This document shows positions 11,245 to 21,637 of a DNA stretch of 64,000 bases, piece after piece. Source of the stretch: Sepioteuthis lessoniana (Eukaryota; Mollusca; Cephalopoda; Myopsida; Loliginidae); assembly GCA_963585895.1 (NCBI GenBank), contig OY757904.1, positions 9,602,599 through 9,666,598 of the forward strand, written 5' to 3'. The position numbers and the translations under genes were made by a program. The notes beneath the pieces were generated by a model. The model searched no databases, was not told where the DNA came from, and saw nothing but the letters and a program-made list of their open reading frames with translations. The first letter of the stretch is position 1. Each line of letters begins with the position of its first letter.

Positions 11245-11492
11245 ACACACCAACAAACACACAGTACCTATTGCGAAGCCTAAAAGTGGCCAATATGATA
11301 CCGTTTACATTGGTCGGTGTTCGAGCCCGAGGAACAGTTAGTATTTCAAATGGTGATTGTGAGCATTTGGTGTAACTCCCAGTTCCCAACCAACGTATTC
11401 CAGACTATATTAATCCAAGCTAATGCAAACACACACACACATACACACACATTTTTATTCTTAAAATTTAGGTTTTACATAAAAATATGGTC
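11245..11492 (+). mobile_element. Unit R: copy 2
   Basis: Shares AACAAACACACAGTACCTAT, GAAGCCTAAAAGTGG, TCGGTGTTCGAGCCCG, GTGTAACTCCCAGTTCCCA and TTTTACATAAAAATATGGT with copy 1 in the same order. No clear target duplication is visible on this copy. Confidence 0.7.
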
Positions 11493-11750
11493 ACCTATAT
11501 ATATATATATATATATGTACACAATTTATAAGCATGGTGATATTGATCAACGTCCAATACGTATATATTTATAACATGCATAATGATATCAAAAATACGT
11601 TTTGATAAATAACTGTCCGGTGCTATTCAATGTAGTTTTATCAATATATATATATATATATATATATATGTTTAAGAAAAACAAAAACCGGTCACATTAG
11701 GATTATAAATTTATTTCCATCCTGTTATGGGTTTTGATTTAAATCAAATA

Positions 11751-11787
<37 letters not shown>

Positions 11788-11928
11788 CAGTAGAGTTGGT
11801 AAATACGACGAGATGTGAAAAAATAAGTGGAAATGTGGATAAACCGAAACATAGGCAACGATTTGAAATAAAGACGAAGTATTATTTCTAAATCCGTTGT
11901 CTTTATTTAGGTTCATTCTAGTTCCCCT

Positions 11929-11969
<41 letters not shown>

Positions 11970-12116
11970 TGTTGCGATTATTATAACTACAAGAAAACAT
12001 AAATACACAAACACATACACACATGCACTTATATAGAAATTATCTTCATTTTCTTTCATCATAATATAGGCTCTGTTCGGCTCTATATTTTTATTAAAAA
12101 GTCTGAAATTCAAATC
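11493..12116. repeat. AT-rich region with several microsatellites
   Basis: Contains (AT)n at about 11498-11516, 11644-11669 and 11754-11785 and a (CT)n-(CA)n tract at about 11934-11970. No gene recognised between them. Confidence 0.8.
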
Positions 12117-12119
12117 AAT

Positions 12120-12294
12120 CCGTGTTGATATTTTTGGCATGATTACAAATCGAATCCATATCTTAAAGCATGTCTTAACCGAACACCGGTAAGTCGAATC
12201 CCATATCCCACCACTAGGGTTAAAAGTTATCATTGCTGTTCTTCAAAAAGGATGGCTCTAGCCTTGAATAACCCATGAGGGTTGATTCGCCATT
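12120..12294 (+). mobile_element. SINE-C copy, partial
   Basis: A diverged head with AAGTCGAATCCCATATCCC as the B-box region is followed by the SINE-C 3' part: GTTAAAAGTTATCATTGCTG, GGATGGCTCTAGCCTTGAATAACC and GTTGATTCGCCATTAAA. The central domain is deleted. Confidence 0.65.
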
Positions 12295-12396
12295 AAAAAA
12301 AGATAGAAAGAAAGACAGAGTAAAATAGTCTATAACATTTACCCGTTTACACCGATGATAGACACACGAGCGAAAAGTACGTACACACATTTAGAA

Positions 12397-12397
12397 T

Positions 12398-12440
<43 letters not shown>
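12397..12440 (+). repeat. Compound (AC)n(AT)n microsatellite
   Basis: Short CA tract running into an AT tract, directly adjoining the 3' end of a SINE-D copy. Confidence 0.95.
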
Positions 12441-12441
<1 letters not shown>

Positions 12442-12585
12442 TGTCATCCACAGACAGACTGTTTCGTTGTATCACAACTCTTCAGTGTGGCTAGACACGT
12501 AGGACGCTTGAAAATGGGATCCGGACCCGCCCAAATTTACGTTAGACTTAGTATCAGACCGCTCAGCCAACAAGCGTACCAAGTT
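12441..12585 (-). mobile_element. SINE-D copy, minus strand
   Basis: On the minus strand it begins with TTGGCTGAGCGGTCTGA, a good A box, then GGGTCCGGATCCCATT as a degraded B box. It ends with GTCTAGCCACACTGAAGAG and CAGTCTGTCTGTGGATGAC. The latter two are shared with the SINE-D copy at 17636. The tail abuts an AT microsatellite in both copies. Confidence 0.7.
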
Positions 12586-13824
12586 GGCTATGGAATTATA
12601 AGGTATTACGTAGCAACAGCAGCAGCAGCAGCAGCGTTCGTTTGTTTACATTTTATACCTTACCGGATACCAGAGTGCTCAATTCGTTCGAAGAGCTTTG
12701 CATTATGCGAGCGGCAGCCGAAAATTCCTTCGCCAAAGTGCTCAACCCCCATGGGGAAGTGTATATGCCAAAATATATTGAATGATAAAAACTATTTCTT
12801 GTGAAAATTTCCTCGCAGAAACTATATTTAAACACCATTTTTTTTCTCTTAAGCTTGTTTCTTCAAAAAGAACTGCTTCGGTTACTTTTTGACAAGTTCG
12901 TTATGTAAGTTTTGTCTTACAAGATTTCTTAAGTTTAGTTCCATTTTATATAAAAAATGTTCAGAATTTTCTCTGAGGGCCTTTTGCATCATTATCAGTC
13001 AATTTCAAGTGAATAATCGATATGATATTTTTTAATATCATGTTAAGCTTTTGTTTTCAAAATCAGAGGCACTTTCTTTCCAACGTATAGTGACATTTTA
13101 CATATCTATAGTTTTTCTATGACTTTTATCTAATTTTTCAATTTTATGTTTGGTTTGTAAAAGTTTGATGGTTGTATGTTCATGATACAATAAACGTTGC
13201 AGCCGGTGTAAACCGTTTCGCTAAACAGTCTAAATTATTAATAGCTGCATGGATTTTTTAGTTATTAAACACACGTTGTACACCATTATCAAAATGAATG
13301 CTTCTTTATTTATTTTCTTGGTTTGTTTTAATAACGATAGATTTAAGTATTTGTAATTTTTTGAGCTTATGTTATACAGTACGTTTGTGTCATCAATGAG
13401 TATTTTTCTATTGTTGTTTGGGACTGAGTGGCTGTGTATTTGATGTTGATTAATATTTGTATATGATGTTTATTGATTTTTTGATCAGTTATATGTTTTG
13501 GAATGTTTTAATTAATTCATTTTGGATTTATGCTCTTAAGTTCTTCTTGAAATAGTGTTCGAGAAGGGAAAATAAGGTAAGCTCGACTGATCTGATTTTA
13601 TGATTGCTGTTTATTTTTAATCAATAAGGGTAATCGGGGTTCATTTTAAGACTAGTCGACATTTTCTTTTTATCCCGGAAGTAAAAAAGTTTTAAAAGCA
13701 AAAGTTTCACTGAAGTTTAATTTGAAAAAACACAAAGAACAAAAACATCTTGATTATGCCCTTGATAGAAACTAATGGCGGTAAAACTGATTGGAGAAAA
13801 AAATTTGGTCACTTTTTACAAAAA
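12586..13824. other. Unassigned AT-rich DNA
   Basis: Includes a short (CAG)n tract near 12616-12635. The frame across 12355-12804 on the plus strand runs through two repeats and this trinucleotide tract and is not a credible gene. Confidence 0.5.
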
Positions 13825-14165
13825 GATTGAATCAAACTTCACGTTCTTTTAAGACCAGAAAAATTGAATCAAACTTCACGTTCTCTTAAGACCAAGAAAA
13901 TTGAATCAAACTTCATGTTCTTTTAAGACCAAGAAAATTGAATCAAACTTCACGTTCTCTTAAGACCAGAAAAAATTGAATCAAACTTCACGTTCTTTTA
14001 AGACCAAGAAAATTGAATCAAACTTCACGTTCTCTTAAGACCAGAAAAAATTAAATCAAACTTCACGTTCTCTTAAGACCAGAAAAATTGAATCAAACTT
14101 CATGTTCTTTTAAGACCAGAAAAAAATTTAATCAAACTTCACGTTCTTTTAAGACCAGAAAAATT
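13825..14165 (+). repeat. 37-bp minisatellite, about nine copies
   Basis: The unit is about 37 bp with the conserved core AATCAAACTTCACGTTC followed by TTTTAAGACCAG or TCTTAAGACCAG. Copies differ mainly at that C/T, at a C/T in CACG/CATG, and in the number of A residues between units. The first six copies alternate TTTTAAG and TCTTAAG, suggesting a two-unit expansion step. Confidence 0.95.
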
Positions 14166-14228
14166 CACTCTCAGCTGTTAAGTAGAAGTTTTTGTCGAAA
14201 TATGCTTAACACACACACACGCACATAT

Positions 14229-14500
14229 ATAAAGTAAAGTAAAGTTGGCGAACTTAGTCGAGGGAGATCCGAAGGCTCTCTTTTCGATAGCTACTACATC
14301 AAGGCGTAGAGGAGGGCGCTACTCCCTTCCTTGGATTGCTCCACTTAACCCTTGATCCATACTCATACTCATAATGCTGAGTGTTAAGCAAGTGGGCATC
14401 AAGTACCATTTTTTGAGTCTTTGGTATGACTCGAACTGGGATTCAATCCCGGTCTCCCGGGTCATTGGCTAACACTCTAACCGCTAGGCTAATGGAACAG
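14229..14500 (-). mobile_element. SINE-B copy, minus strand, full length
   Basis: On the minus strand: A-box region TTAGCCTAGCGGTTAGAGTG, B box GGGATTGAATCCCAGTTCGA-like arm, body TGGTACTTGATGCCCACTTG, TAAGTGGAGCAATCC, and tail GTAGCTATCGAAAAGAGAGCC ending in a short (TTTAC)n repeat. The (TTTAC)n end suggests retroposition by a LINE that recognises a short 3' tandem repeat. Confidence 0.88.
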
Positions 14501-14698
14501 TATGTATAAAATTAATTAAAATTCAATGCTAAAAGTGTTTTTCAGGAGTAAAATCTTTACAGTACTCAATGCACAAAAATCCCGAATAATATCAAATAGA
14601 ATAAAAACACTATAAAACTCACAATTTGAGTTTTTAATCTGTGAGATTTTTATTCTGTAATGTTATTTTGTAGCATAGGACAAAAAATTAAAACGTTG

Positions 14699-15256
14699 TG
14701 TCAAAAAGAAATGAATTCACAGAAAAGAAACACTCAAAACTTGAATCTCAAGGAATAAAATAGTAGTCGCTTTTATTCTTGGGGATTACAGTGGACTGTT
14801 GTTAAAAAGTTTGTTCAATAGCGTTCTTCCTCGCCTTCTCTTTTCTTTGTCGCTATCAAACGTCTTCTTTCTGTATCACTCTTTCCCTCCGTGCATTTCA
14901 GCTAGCGTTCGTAGAAAAGGTTCACCTTCCTCTTCTTGCCGATGACGGCGGCGTTGTTATCGTCGGCCTGTTGATACTTATCATATCAGTCGGATTGTTA
15001 TGACAGGCTGGGGTATGACATGGGTTGGGCAGCGTGCACCTCTGTTGAAACCTGTTTGAAAACCTGTCTTGAACTCCCAAAATCTCGCTACTTGATTTTC
15101 TTATATAGCGATTTGATGGATCAATTCGAAGGTTCCCGAAGTTTCCCGAAGGTTCGATGATCACCAGTGGAACAGTAGTGCAACACGTGAAAGTTATATT
15201 AAAATCACGCTTGAACTCTACAGGTCACTCTGCCTGCACGAGCGAGGTTCGTGACA
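14699..15256 (-). mobile_element. Putative LTR, minus strand
   Basis: Read on the minus strand it begins TGTCACGAACC and ends TTTTTGACA, a TGTCA/TGACA inverted end pair typical of LTRs. A TATA-like CTATATAAG lies near 15110 and an AATAAAAG polyadenylation signal near 14772, in the right order for U3, R and U5. Length about 558 bp. No clear target duplication and no internal retroelement sequence beside it, so it could be a decayed solo LTR. Confidence 0.5.
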
Positions 15257-15400
15257 TTTTTGATCGTCAGAGCTTTGTGCCCAATGACTGATGACAGCTG
15301 ATGTGTTCAAATTTTCTTTAACCTTGAGACCGCTGCAATTTAATGACGGTGCCCGTCCGTAATATTATGATATTACATTATATATATATATATATATATA

Positions 15401-15441
<41 letters not shown>

Positions 15442-15805
15442 CGTTGTAGGTTCAAAGAAAGAAAAAAGTAAATATTTCAAACCGAATTGGTCCATGATGA
15501 GATTTGTATCTTTAAAGTATAATTTATTTTTTTATTTCTTACATACGTGTATTTTTCCAGCCTGTTGCTTTCGTCAGAGAACATATATAGTACAAGACTG
15601 TGTGAATGAGGCACCCAATTAGACTCAAACTCCACTAACAAACCTACACGAGTGAGTCCGAGTTTCATTGGGCGCTCCATTCGCATAGCCTTGTATCACA
15701 TGTTTTCAAACGAAAACAAGAAGGTGGAAACATACACGCATAAAAGAACGAGGTAAATAATTCTTTAAAAATACAAATCTCTTAGTGTACCAATTCATTT
15801 TGAAA
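15257..15805. repeat. Unassigned DNA with (AT)n(GT)n microsatellite
   Basis: A compound tract lies at about 15380-15433. The rest, including the frames at 15404-15686, shows nothing recognisable. Confidence 0.6.
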
Positions 15806-16320
15806 TATATATATATATATATATATAGCCGTGGGATTTAATGAATAGATTGTATGTTGGGTGTTTATGATATTTCTAGGATGAATGAAAGAAACCCAAC
15901 ACTGCCTACATTCTTTCCATGTCGTATGTGACATGTACTGATTTGCATAATACTGACAACAAACAATAACATCAGAGAAGATTAAATGACGATAGAGATT
16001 AAAATAAAATCTTTGTGTTAACGACTTGCTCTTAGAAGAATTTATTAATCTGAGATTATTTTGGTACTGTGATAGAATTATTGTGCTCTTAGTCAGAATC
16101 GAACTCAGAATTATAGGTTTGCTAACCTGGTCCACTAACCCTTTCTCCATGCGAAATCCCCAAGGCCAGGTAAAAAAGACTTGTGACATAATCTGCTGTA
16201 TAATGGTATGTATCTGTGTATGTGTGTGTGTGTGCGCGCGCGCGTCTAATTGTGTATGTGTGCATGTGTGCATGTGAAAGGATTTCCTCTCTTGCAAATT
16301 TCTTCAGAGTGTATGGAGGT

Positions 16321-16352
<32 letters not shown>

Positions 16353-16551
16353 CCATAAATTTTTGTTTTAATTTGTGGGGGCATTTATACATTATCTGTA
16401 TATATGCATGTATGTATGAATATTTGTGTATGTGATTAAATATGTATGTGTACGTTTTTATATAGGTGAAATGCGCTCGGATGCATGTTGTATGAAGTAG
16501 ATTCCATGTGTGCGCATGCGTACAGGCAGACAGGCAGGCAGGCAGGCAGGC
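15806..16551. repeat. Microsatellite-rich region
   Basis: Contains (AT)n at about 15806-15828, a GT/CG tract at about 16213-16244, (AT)n at about 16321-16346, and (CAGG)n at about 16522-16551. A minus-strand tRNA-like stretch at about 16095-16165 (TTAGTGGACC and GAGTTCGATTCTG) might be a SINE head, but it is too diverged to assign. Confidence 0.65.
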
Positions 16552-16864
16552 GTGACACTTTGAAGAGGCTGACAAAGAAAGGAGCAATTTTATAAAGATC
16601 GTCTGTCATGGATTGATTTGCCGAGTAGTGTTCACTTCAATTTCCTCGCTTTTGTGACTGAGGGTTGAGGACTCAATTTAATTATTTGGCCAGCTGTCTC
16701 AGTCATTTTCTGATTTCCGCCTCAATACGTCACTTTTCTCATGGCAATTCTCTGTTCGCTCTGTGTTATCAAACATAGTCAAGACTTGGCTGGATGTGAA
16801 ATGCCACTGGATGGGGAATGATCGAGATGCCGATGACACATATTGACGCCTAAGTGCTTTTCTC

Positions 16865-16866
<2 letters not shown>

Positions 16867-16921
<55 letters not shown>
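16867..16921 (+). repeat. (GA)n microsatellite
   Basis: Pure GA tract of about 55 bp. Confidence 0.97.
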
Positions 16922-16923
<2 letters not shown>

Positions 16924-17411
16924 CAATTCTTGGGACAATATCAGTGATATTTTTAAAGGTTCTAATATAGAAGTATAGGCAGTCATGATTTTCTATAGTT
17001 TTTGATTTGGTGGGATTGCTTGTCTTATTTTAAAAGATTAGATATCTTACTAAAGTTGAAAATCAACATTTAATATTATACTTCTCACTTGATGCTACTT
17101 GCATCATGTTCTGAATATGTTATATAATAAATAGAAAACACTGAACAACCTGTGAACGTTTTAGTTTCCGTTGCATTTTTGTAAAGGAAGGACTGAAAGT
17201 TTTGCTATTAAAATTTCAAAATTATCTCCATTATATAAAAAATTTCGATGATTACAAAGCAGTTTTTAACGCCTACTCAGGCTAAAAAACATTATCATTC
17301 AGTTGCAATATAGACTGGAAATTGCTTTATTCTTTTGGATTTCAAGTGCATTGCTTAAATAAAAATCACGTAATGTGCTGCTTTTTATGGGTGGAGTTAA
17401 CTCAGTACTCC

Positions 17412-17446
<35 letters not shown>

Positions 17447-17635
17447 GATGACTATTGAAATATATACTCCCCTACCACCGTAGGGTCGAGTTCTCTAGCG
17501 GAGAAGAAATCGTGTTGCCATTAGCGTCTATTGCAAGTCTCTTCGTATTTGAATTGAGATCTCGGCGGCCGTTGAACGGATGTATGTAAACAATAGTAAT
17601 TGTGATTCATAACCGTTTAAAATTTACTTCGCAGC
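16922..17635. other. Unassigned DNA with (AT)n tract
   Basis: AT tract at about 17414-17443; otherwise nothing recognised. Confidence 0.5.
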
Positions 17636-17773
17636 TAATATCTCCTCGTGGCTAAATGGTTAAAAGCTTTGGATTGGCGTTTGAGTCAACCAGGTTTCGA
17701 TCCCAGCTACGGGGAGATACTGTCTAGCCACACTGAGGAGTTCAAATAGAACGAAACAGATCTGTCTGTGGAT

Positions 17774-17778
<5 letters not shown>
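17636..17778 (+). mobile_element. SINE-D copy with a recognisable tRNA head
   Basis: The head 17642-17716 can form a seven-pair acceptor stem, CTCCTCG with CGGGGAG (one G-T pair). It has an A box GGCTAAATGG and a B box GGTTTCGATCC. The T stem is poorly paired, so it is not a functional tRNA gene. The body GTCTAGCCACACTGAGGAG and tail CTGTCTGTGGATGAC are shared with the copy at 12441. Confidence 0.75.

Positions 17779-17816
<38 letters not shown>
17777..17816. repeat. (AT)n microsatellite
   Basis: AT tract of about 40 bp at the 3' end of the SINE-D copy. Confidence 0.95.
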
Positions 17817-17818
<2 letters not shown>

Positions 17819-18168
17819 GTAACTGGAAGAAAACTCAAAACCAGGCTAAATTGTCATTATAAAATCTTCGTCTCTTCACTTGACATACGCACTTAATTTG
17901 AGGGTGAAAAATATATCATCTGAAGAGACAAAGACTATATTCTTTGCTGAAATAAATTTATCATGACAATTTAATCCGGTTTTGATTTTTCTCTCAGTTA
18001 TATTTATACGTTCTGTATCTTATATTATTTATTATAAATATTTTAAAAGGAATATATAAATATACCCATGCACTGGCATAGACTTATATGAAATACCTCA
18101 TATATTCTTTACACGAATAATCCATACCCATTGTTTTCCGACGCCGACAGGATATATATATATATAGG

Positions 18169-18622
18169 GAGTTCAACATTTTATTAATGAAACAAACAGA
18201 CCCAAAGTCTTGGTCATGATGGAACTAAAAGCATTAAAAAAAGAAAATAAAAACAAACGAAAAAGTGATAAGTTAGTTGATTGGTTTCATCCTTGCTCGA
18301 CAGATCTGAATCGAGGAAATATCGTGTACGTTAATAAAAATGAAATATTTATGATGAGAGGGAAAAGTATATTGGAGACTATATCAAAATAATATCAAGT
18401 CCTAAAAGACATTACCTCTGTTTACAGAGAGACGGTCTACTGGACAAAATATGGATAGTCTCCAATACTTTCAAATGAACTGAACAGTGTGTCTTACTCA
18501 GAACCAAGAAAATGTCCACAATAAACTCAGCATAGTCACGATTATTAATTAAATGGTTTTGTAAAAATCTTTTCTCTATCGTAAGTCCAGGATGTAATTT
18601 AGACTTTTAATTCCAACTGTAA
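18169..18622 (-). mobile_element. Inverted partial copy of the Penelope-like element 3' end
   Basis: On the minus strand this block matches, almost from end to end, the GIY-YIG tail and 3' untranslated end of the element at 20700-21078. Matches include NNRDYAEF against DNRDCAEM and VHLKVLETIHILSSRPS against VHLKVLEIIHILSGRLS. The untranslated part shares ACACGATATTTCCTC, GCTAACTTATCACTTTT-type sequence and AGTTCCATCATGA. An inverted partial copy upstream of the main unit is a known arrangement in PLEs. Confidence 0.85.
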
Positions 18623-18809
18623 TAAATAGCTAGAATTCTCAATCCATAGATAAAATGGTATTTTAAAAATTAAAGGCAAAATTAGAAAAACACAAGCCAA
18701 TGTATCGTTTTTACAATAAAGTGTATCCCTCTCTTTTGTTACAGTTGGAATTAAAAAAGATAAATTACGTCCTAGGCCTACGGTAGAGGAAGGATTTTTA
18801 CATAACCAT
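18553..18809. repeat. Imperfect palindrome at the head of the Penelope-like element
   Basis: The left arm (18553-18622) and right arm (18739-18809) are inverted copies, about 85% identical by eye over 70 bp. A perfect 18-bp pair, TTTTAATTCCAACTGTAA, starts at 18605 and its complement ends at 18756. The spacer is 116 bp. The right arm leads into the element's coding relic. Confidence 0.85.
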
Positions 18810-18839
18810 CCAACCAAGCTTTCTTGAAGCCTTGCAAGT

Positions 18840-20900
18840 TTGAATAGTATATATTTAAACCTATGGAATTAAGTCTCTTGGTATATTGCCCTTTTTTGAT
18901 AAAATATGGTTTCGTCCTAACGTTACACTTATTCATGAGTGTAGCCTTCATAAACTATCGTCTAAATATTATAAGAATCTGCAACATATAATTTATAAAA
19001 AATTGGGGTGTTCTGCTAAAACCAATATTAGGAAATATGTTCTCAATCTTTCTTCGACACAGTTGTCCAACAAAGAACTTCATGTTTTAGCGCATGGTTT
19101 AGATTCCTGTATTCCTACTTTATATGCTAAGCGGGAGGGTATCTATTCTGAGTTCGAAGTTCGTTTTGCGCAAATTGAAGGAGATCTTAAAGCTTGATTG
19201 AATGAGCTAGTCCATTCATATGCAGGTACTCCTATTTCTTATTCTGAATTTAAGTGACATAAGGAGCAATCTCGCACCCTAAAATCACTTAGGAATAATA
19301 AATCTGTAGTCATAACCAGACCTGATAAAGGTTCTGGGGTCGTCATTTTTTATTATCAGAATTACGTAGACAAAATTATAACTCTCTTAGGGGAACACCA
19401 CCAAATTTAGTAGGCTCAGTTCCGTCGATACATACGATCATACCGTGTCCATTGAGACAAGATTCCAAAAGAAACTTGATAAATGTTTCAAAAGTGGTCT
19501 TCTTCCGTCAAAAATCTCTAACTTTATTTGACCTGTTTGTTCTTTTGCCCTCGTCTCTATGGATTGCCTAAAAGATGCTCTCCCATTGTGACCTATTGTC
19601 TCTATGATTGGTTCTTCCCAGCACAAGGCTGCTAAGTGGCTTACTACAATCAAGTAATCCGTGTTATATTACTACAGTTATATAAAAGGATATTCTTTGA
19701 TAGATAAATTCATATGTTCCTTTGATGTCTGTAGTTTATTTATCTGCGTACCTACATATTTACTATATCGTAGTCATTTGTCCCCCGCTCAGATTTCGGA
19801 GGACATTTATAGAGTTAATGAAATTTGCTACTATATCGGTAGAATTCAGTTTTGATAATATTATGTACAGAGAGATCGATGGGGTCTCCAGTGGGACTGG
19901 CCCTGGCTAATATTTTCGAAGGCTCTCATGAAAAAAGATTACTGTCTAGTCCAAATAAGCCGGTAGTCTACTTCTGTTATGTTGATACATTTCGTCCGTT
20001 TAATAACGAGACTGACACGGACTTGTTTTTAACTTCCTTGATAAAATCTTTCCAACCCTTAAATTTACTCTAGATAAGGAAACTGATTAAACGTTGTCCT
20101 TCATATGACTCCTTTACATTATGTCACGTTGAGGTATTTTAAACCAACATTTACGGGTCTTTATACGCGGTGGAATTCTTTTCACCCCACCAAACAAAAA
20201 ATCAATCTTGTTAAGACCCTAAATAATTTGCCCTGAATCGACCCTTGATTCAGAGATCAAGTTTATATATGAGACTCTTTGCAATAAATTGTTTACTTTG
20301 AGTGTTGTACAAACAGTTATGTCAAATAAAATAACAGAATTTAACAAAATTAAACAGGCATCAGTGGAAAATTGTCCGGTGTATTTACGTCTTCCTTGGC
20401 TGGGTGGAATCAGTAAGAGATTCGCCTACCAAATCATACAAACTGTACAGAGATGTTATCTTTAATCCAATGTAAATGTGGTCTTTCACATTAAACCCAT
20501 TCTGTTATCTATCCGTAAAGATGTTCTTTCCCCTTCATCATAATAATTCTCTTATTTGTTTGTTTAGGTGTAGTTGCGGTTCGACTTACATAGCAAGAAC
20601 TAACCAAAGGCTGGATACCAGAATCAACATGATCCTAGGAAAATACGTAATTTTATTGGAGGCCCGATGGATAATCTTAGAAATACATACGGGTCTTCAA
20701 TAGAAGAACACCTTATAGATAATCGTGACTGTGCTGAGATGTTTACTGTGGACTTTTTTTCGGATCTGAGTTTGCCACACTCTTCAGTTCATTTGAAAGT
20801 ATTGGAGATTATCCATATTTTGTCCGGCCGACTGTCTCACCGTAAACAGAGGAAACATCTGTTAGGACTTAATATTAATTTGGCATGGTCTCCAATATAA
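18840..20900 (+). pseudogene. Penelope-like element RT/GIY-YIG endonuclease pseudogene
   Basis: PLEs encode one protein with a reverse transcriptase followed by a GIY-YIG endonuclease. The order here fits. An N-terminal region spans about 18886-19197 (KYVLNLSSTQLSNKELHVLA). NKSVVITRPDKGSGVVI lies near 19303, LYGLPK near 19556 and CSFDVCSLFICVP near 19718. MGSPVGLALANIF and a damaged catalytic box CYVDTF (normally YVDD) lie at 19876-19995. The endonuclease follows: FRCSCGSTYIARTNQRL near 20560, then EEHLIDNRDCAEM and VHLKVLEIIHILSGRL to 20900. Stops and frameshifts separate these pieces, and the second catalytic aspartate of YVDD is lost, so the protein is dead. Confidence 0.88.
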
Positions 20901-21078
20901 TTTTTTCCCACATATTTTTCTTTTATTAGTCTACACGATATTTCCTCAATTCAGTTCAGTTGAGCTAGGACGAAACCGGTCGGCTAACTTATCACTTTTC
21001 CGGTTTGTATTTGTTTTCTTGCTTCTAGTTCCATCATGACTCAAACTTTGGCCCCGTTTGTTGCATTAATATATATTA
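20700..21078 (+). mobile_element. Penelope-like element 3' terminal region
   Basis: The end of the endonuclease and about 180 bp of untranslated sequence, present in inverted form at 18175-18560. Its last shared block (AGTTCCATCATGACTCAAAC to GTTGCATTAATATA) marks the element's right boundary near 21078. Confidence 0.8.
20955..21012 (+). ncRNA. Degenerate hammerhead-ribozyme-like motif
   Basis: PLE terminal repeats often carry hammerhead ribozymes. Here GACGAAAC (20970-20976) matches the conserved GAAA core. Immediately after it ACCGG (20975-20979) can pair with CCGGT (21000-21004) as stem III, leaving T as the cleavage-site base. The other core strand, expected as CTGANGA, reads CAGTTGA here and CTGTCGA in the inverted copy, so it is damaged. 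Stem II is very short and stem I weak. Probably a remnant, not an active ribozyme. Confidence 0.35.
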
Positions 21079-21084
21079 ACACTA

Positions 21085-21567
21085 ACTCCTTCTAAATGAG
21101 GATTAACTCACTAAGTAACTAACTGCTTATACTAGAAACTGATTAGTGGCAAATCGGACTCTTTCTTTAGTAATGACGACTCTGAGGGAAAACAATATTT
21201 TGTAGTTTAAAATATACTCTATCCAATGGTATTACTATGGTTTCTCTATCTAAATAAATAGAAGGCATTAGTTTTAAAGTACTACTCATGAAATAATCAT
21301 AAACAAATTTCATTTTATTTTTATTTTATTCTTTTGTTCAAGAAGTGGCTTATTTTTTTTTTTTTGAAAGATTTAAAATACCCTGACGGAAAATAATATT
21401 ACAACACCCTGGATGATAATACTGATTTTGATGCAAATAGATTGTTGTGTGCTAGAAGGTATTAGATTTTCTGATAAAACTTTAAAAGACTTTGGTCATC
21501 TTGTGATGTCGTAACACTCAAACCAGTGGAACGTAATGCACACATGTGGCTCAATAATGTGACTTCA
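21085..21567. other. Unassigned AT-rich DNA
   Basis: Contains a poly-T run near 21352-21365. Nothing else recognised. Confidence 0.5.
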
Positions 21568-21579
21568 TACACACACACT

Positions 21580-21616
<37 letters not shown>
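21568..21616 (+). repeat. Compound (AC)n(AT)n microsatellite
   Basis: CA tract followed directly by AT tract. Confidence 0.95.
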
Positions 21617-21637
21617 GGATGAATATGTGTGGGTGTC

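Noticed and set aside
10625-11262. Overlapping 122-192 codon frames on both strands
   Set aside because: Built from CA/TA microsatellites and an A-rich tract; no domain or real codon pattern.
12355-12804. 149-codon plus-strand frame
   Set aside because: Runs through a microsatellite, an antisense SINE-D and a CAG tract; no gene features.
13825-14165. CRISPR-like array
   Set aside because: Units are contiguous without unique spacers and the context is eukaryotic; it is a minisatellite.
17642-17716. Functional tRNA gene
   Set aside because: The acceptor stem and both boxes are present, but the T stem does not pair well and the sequence continues into a SINE body shared with another locus.
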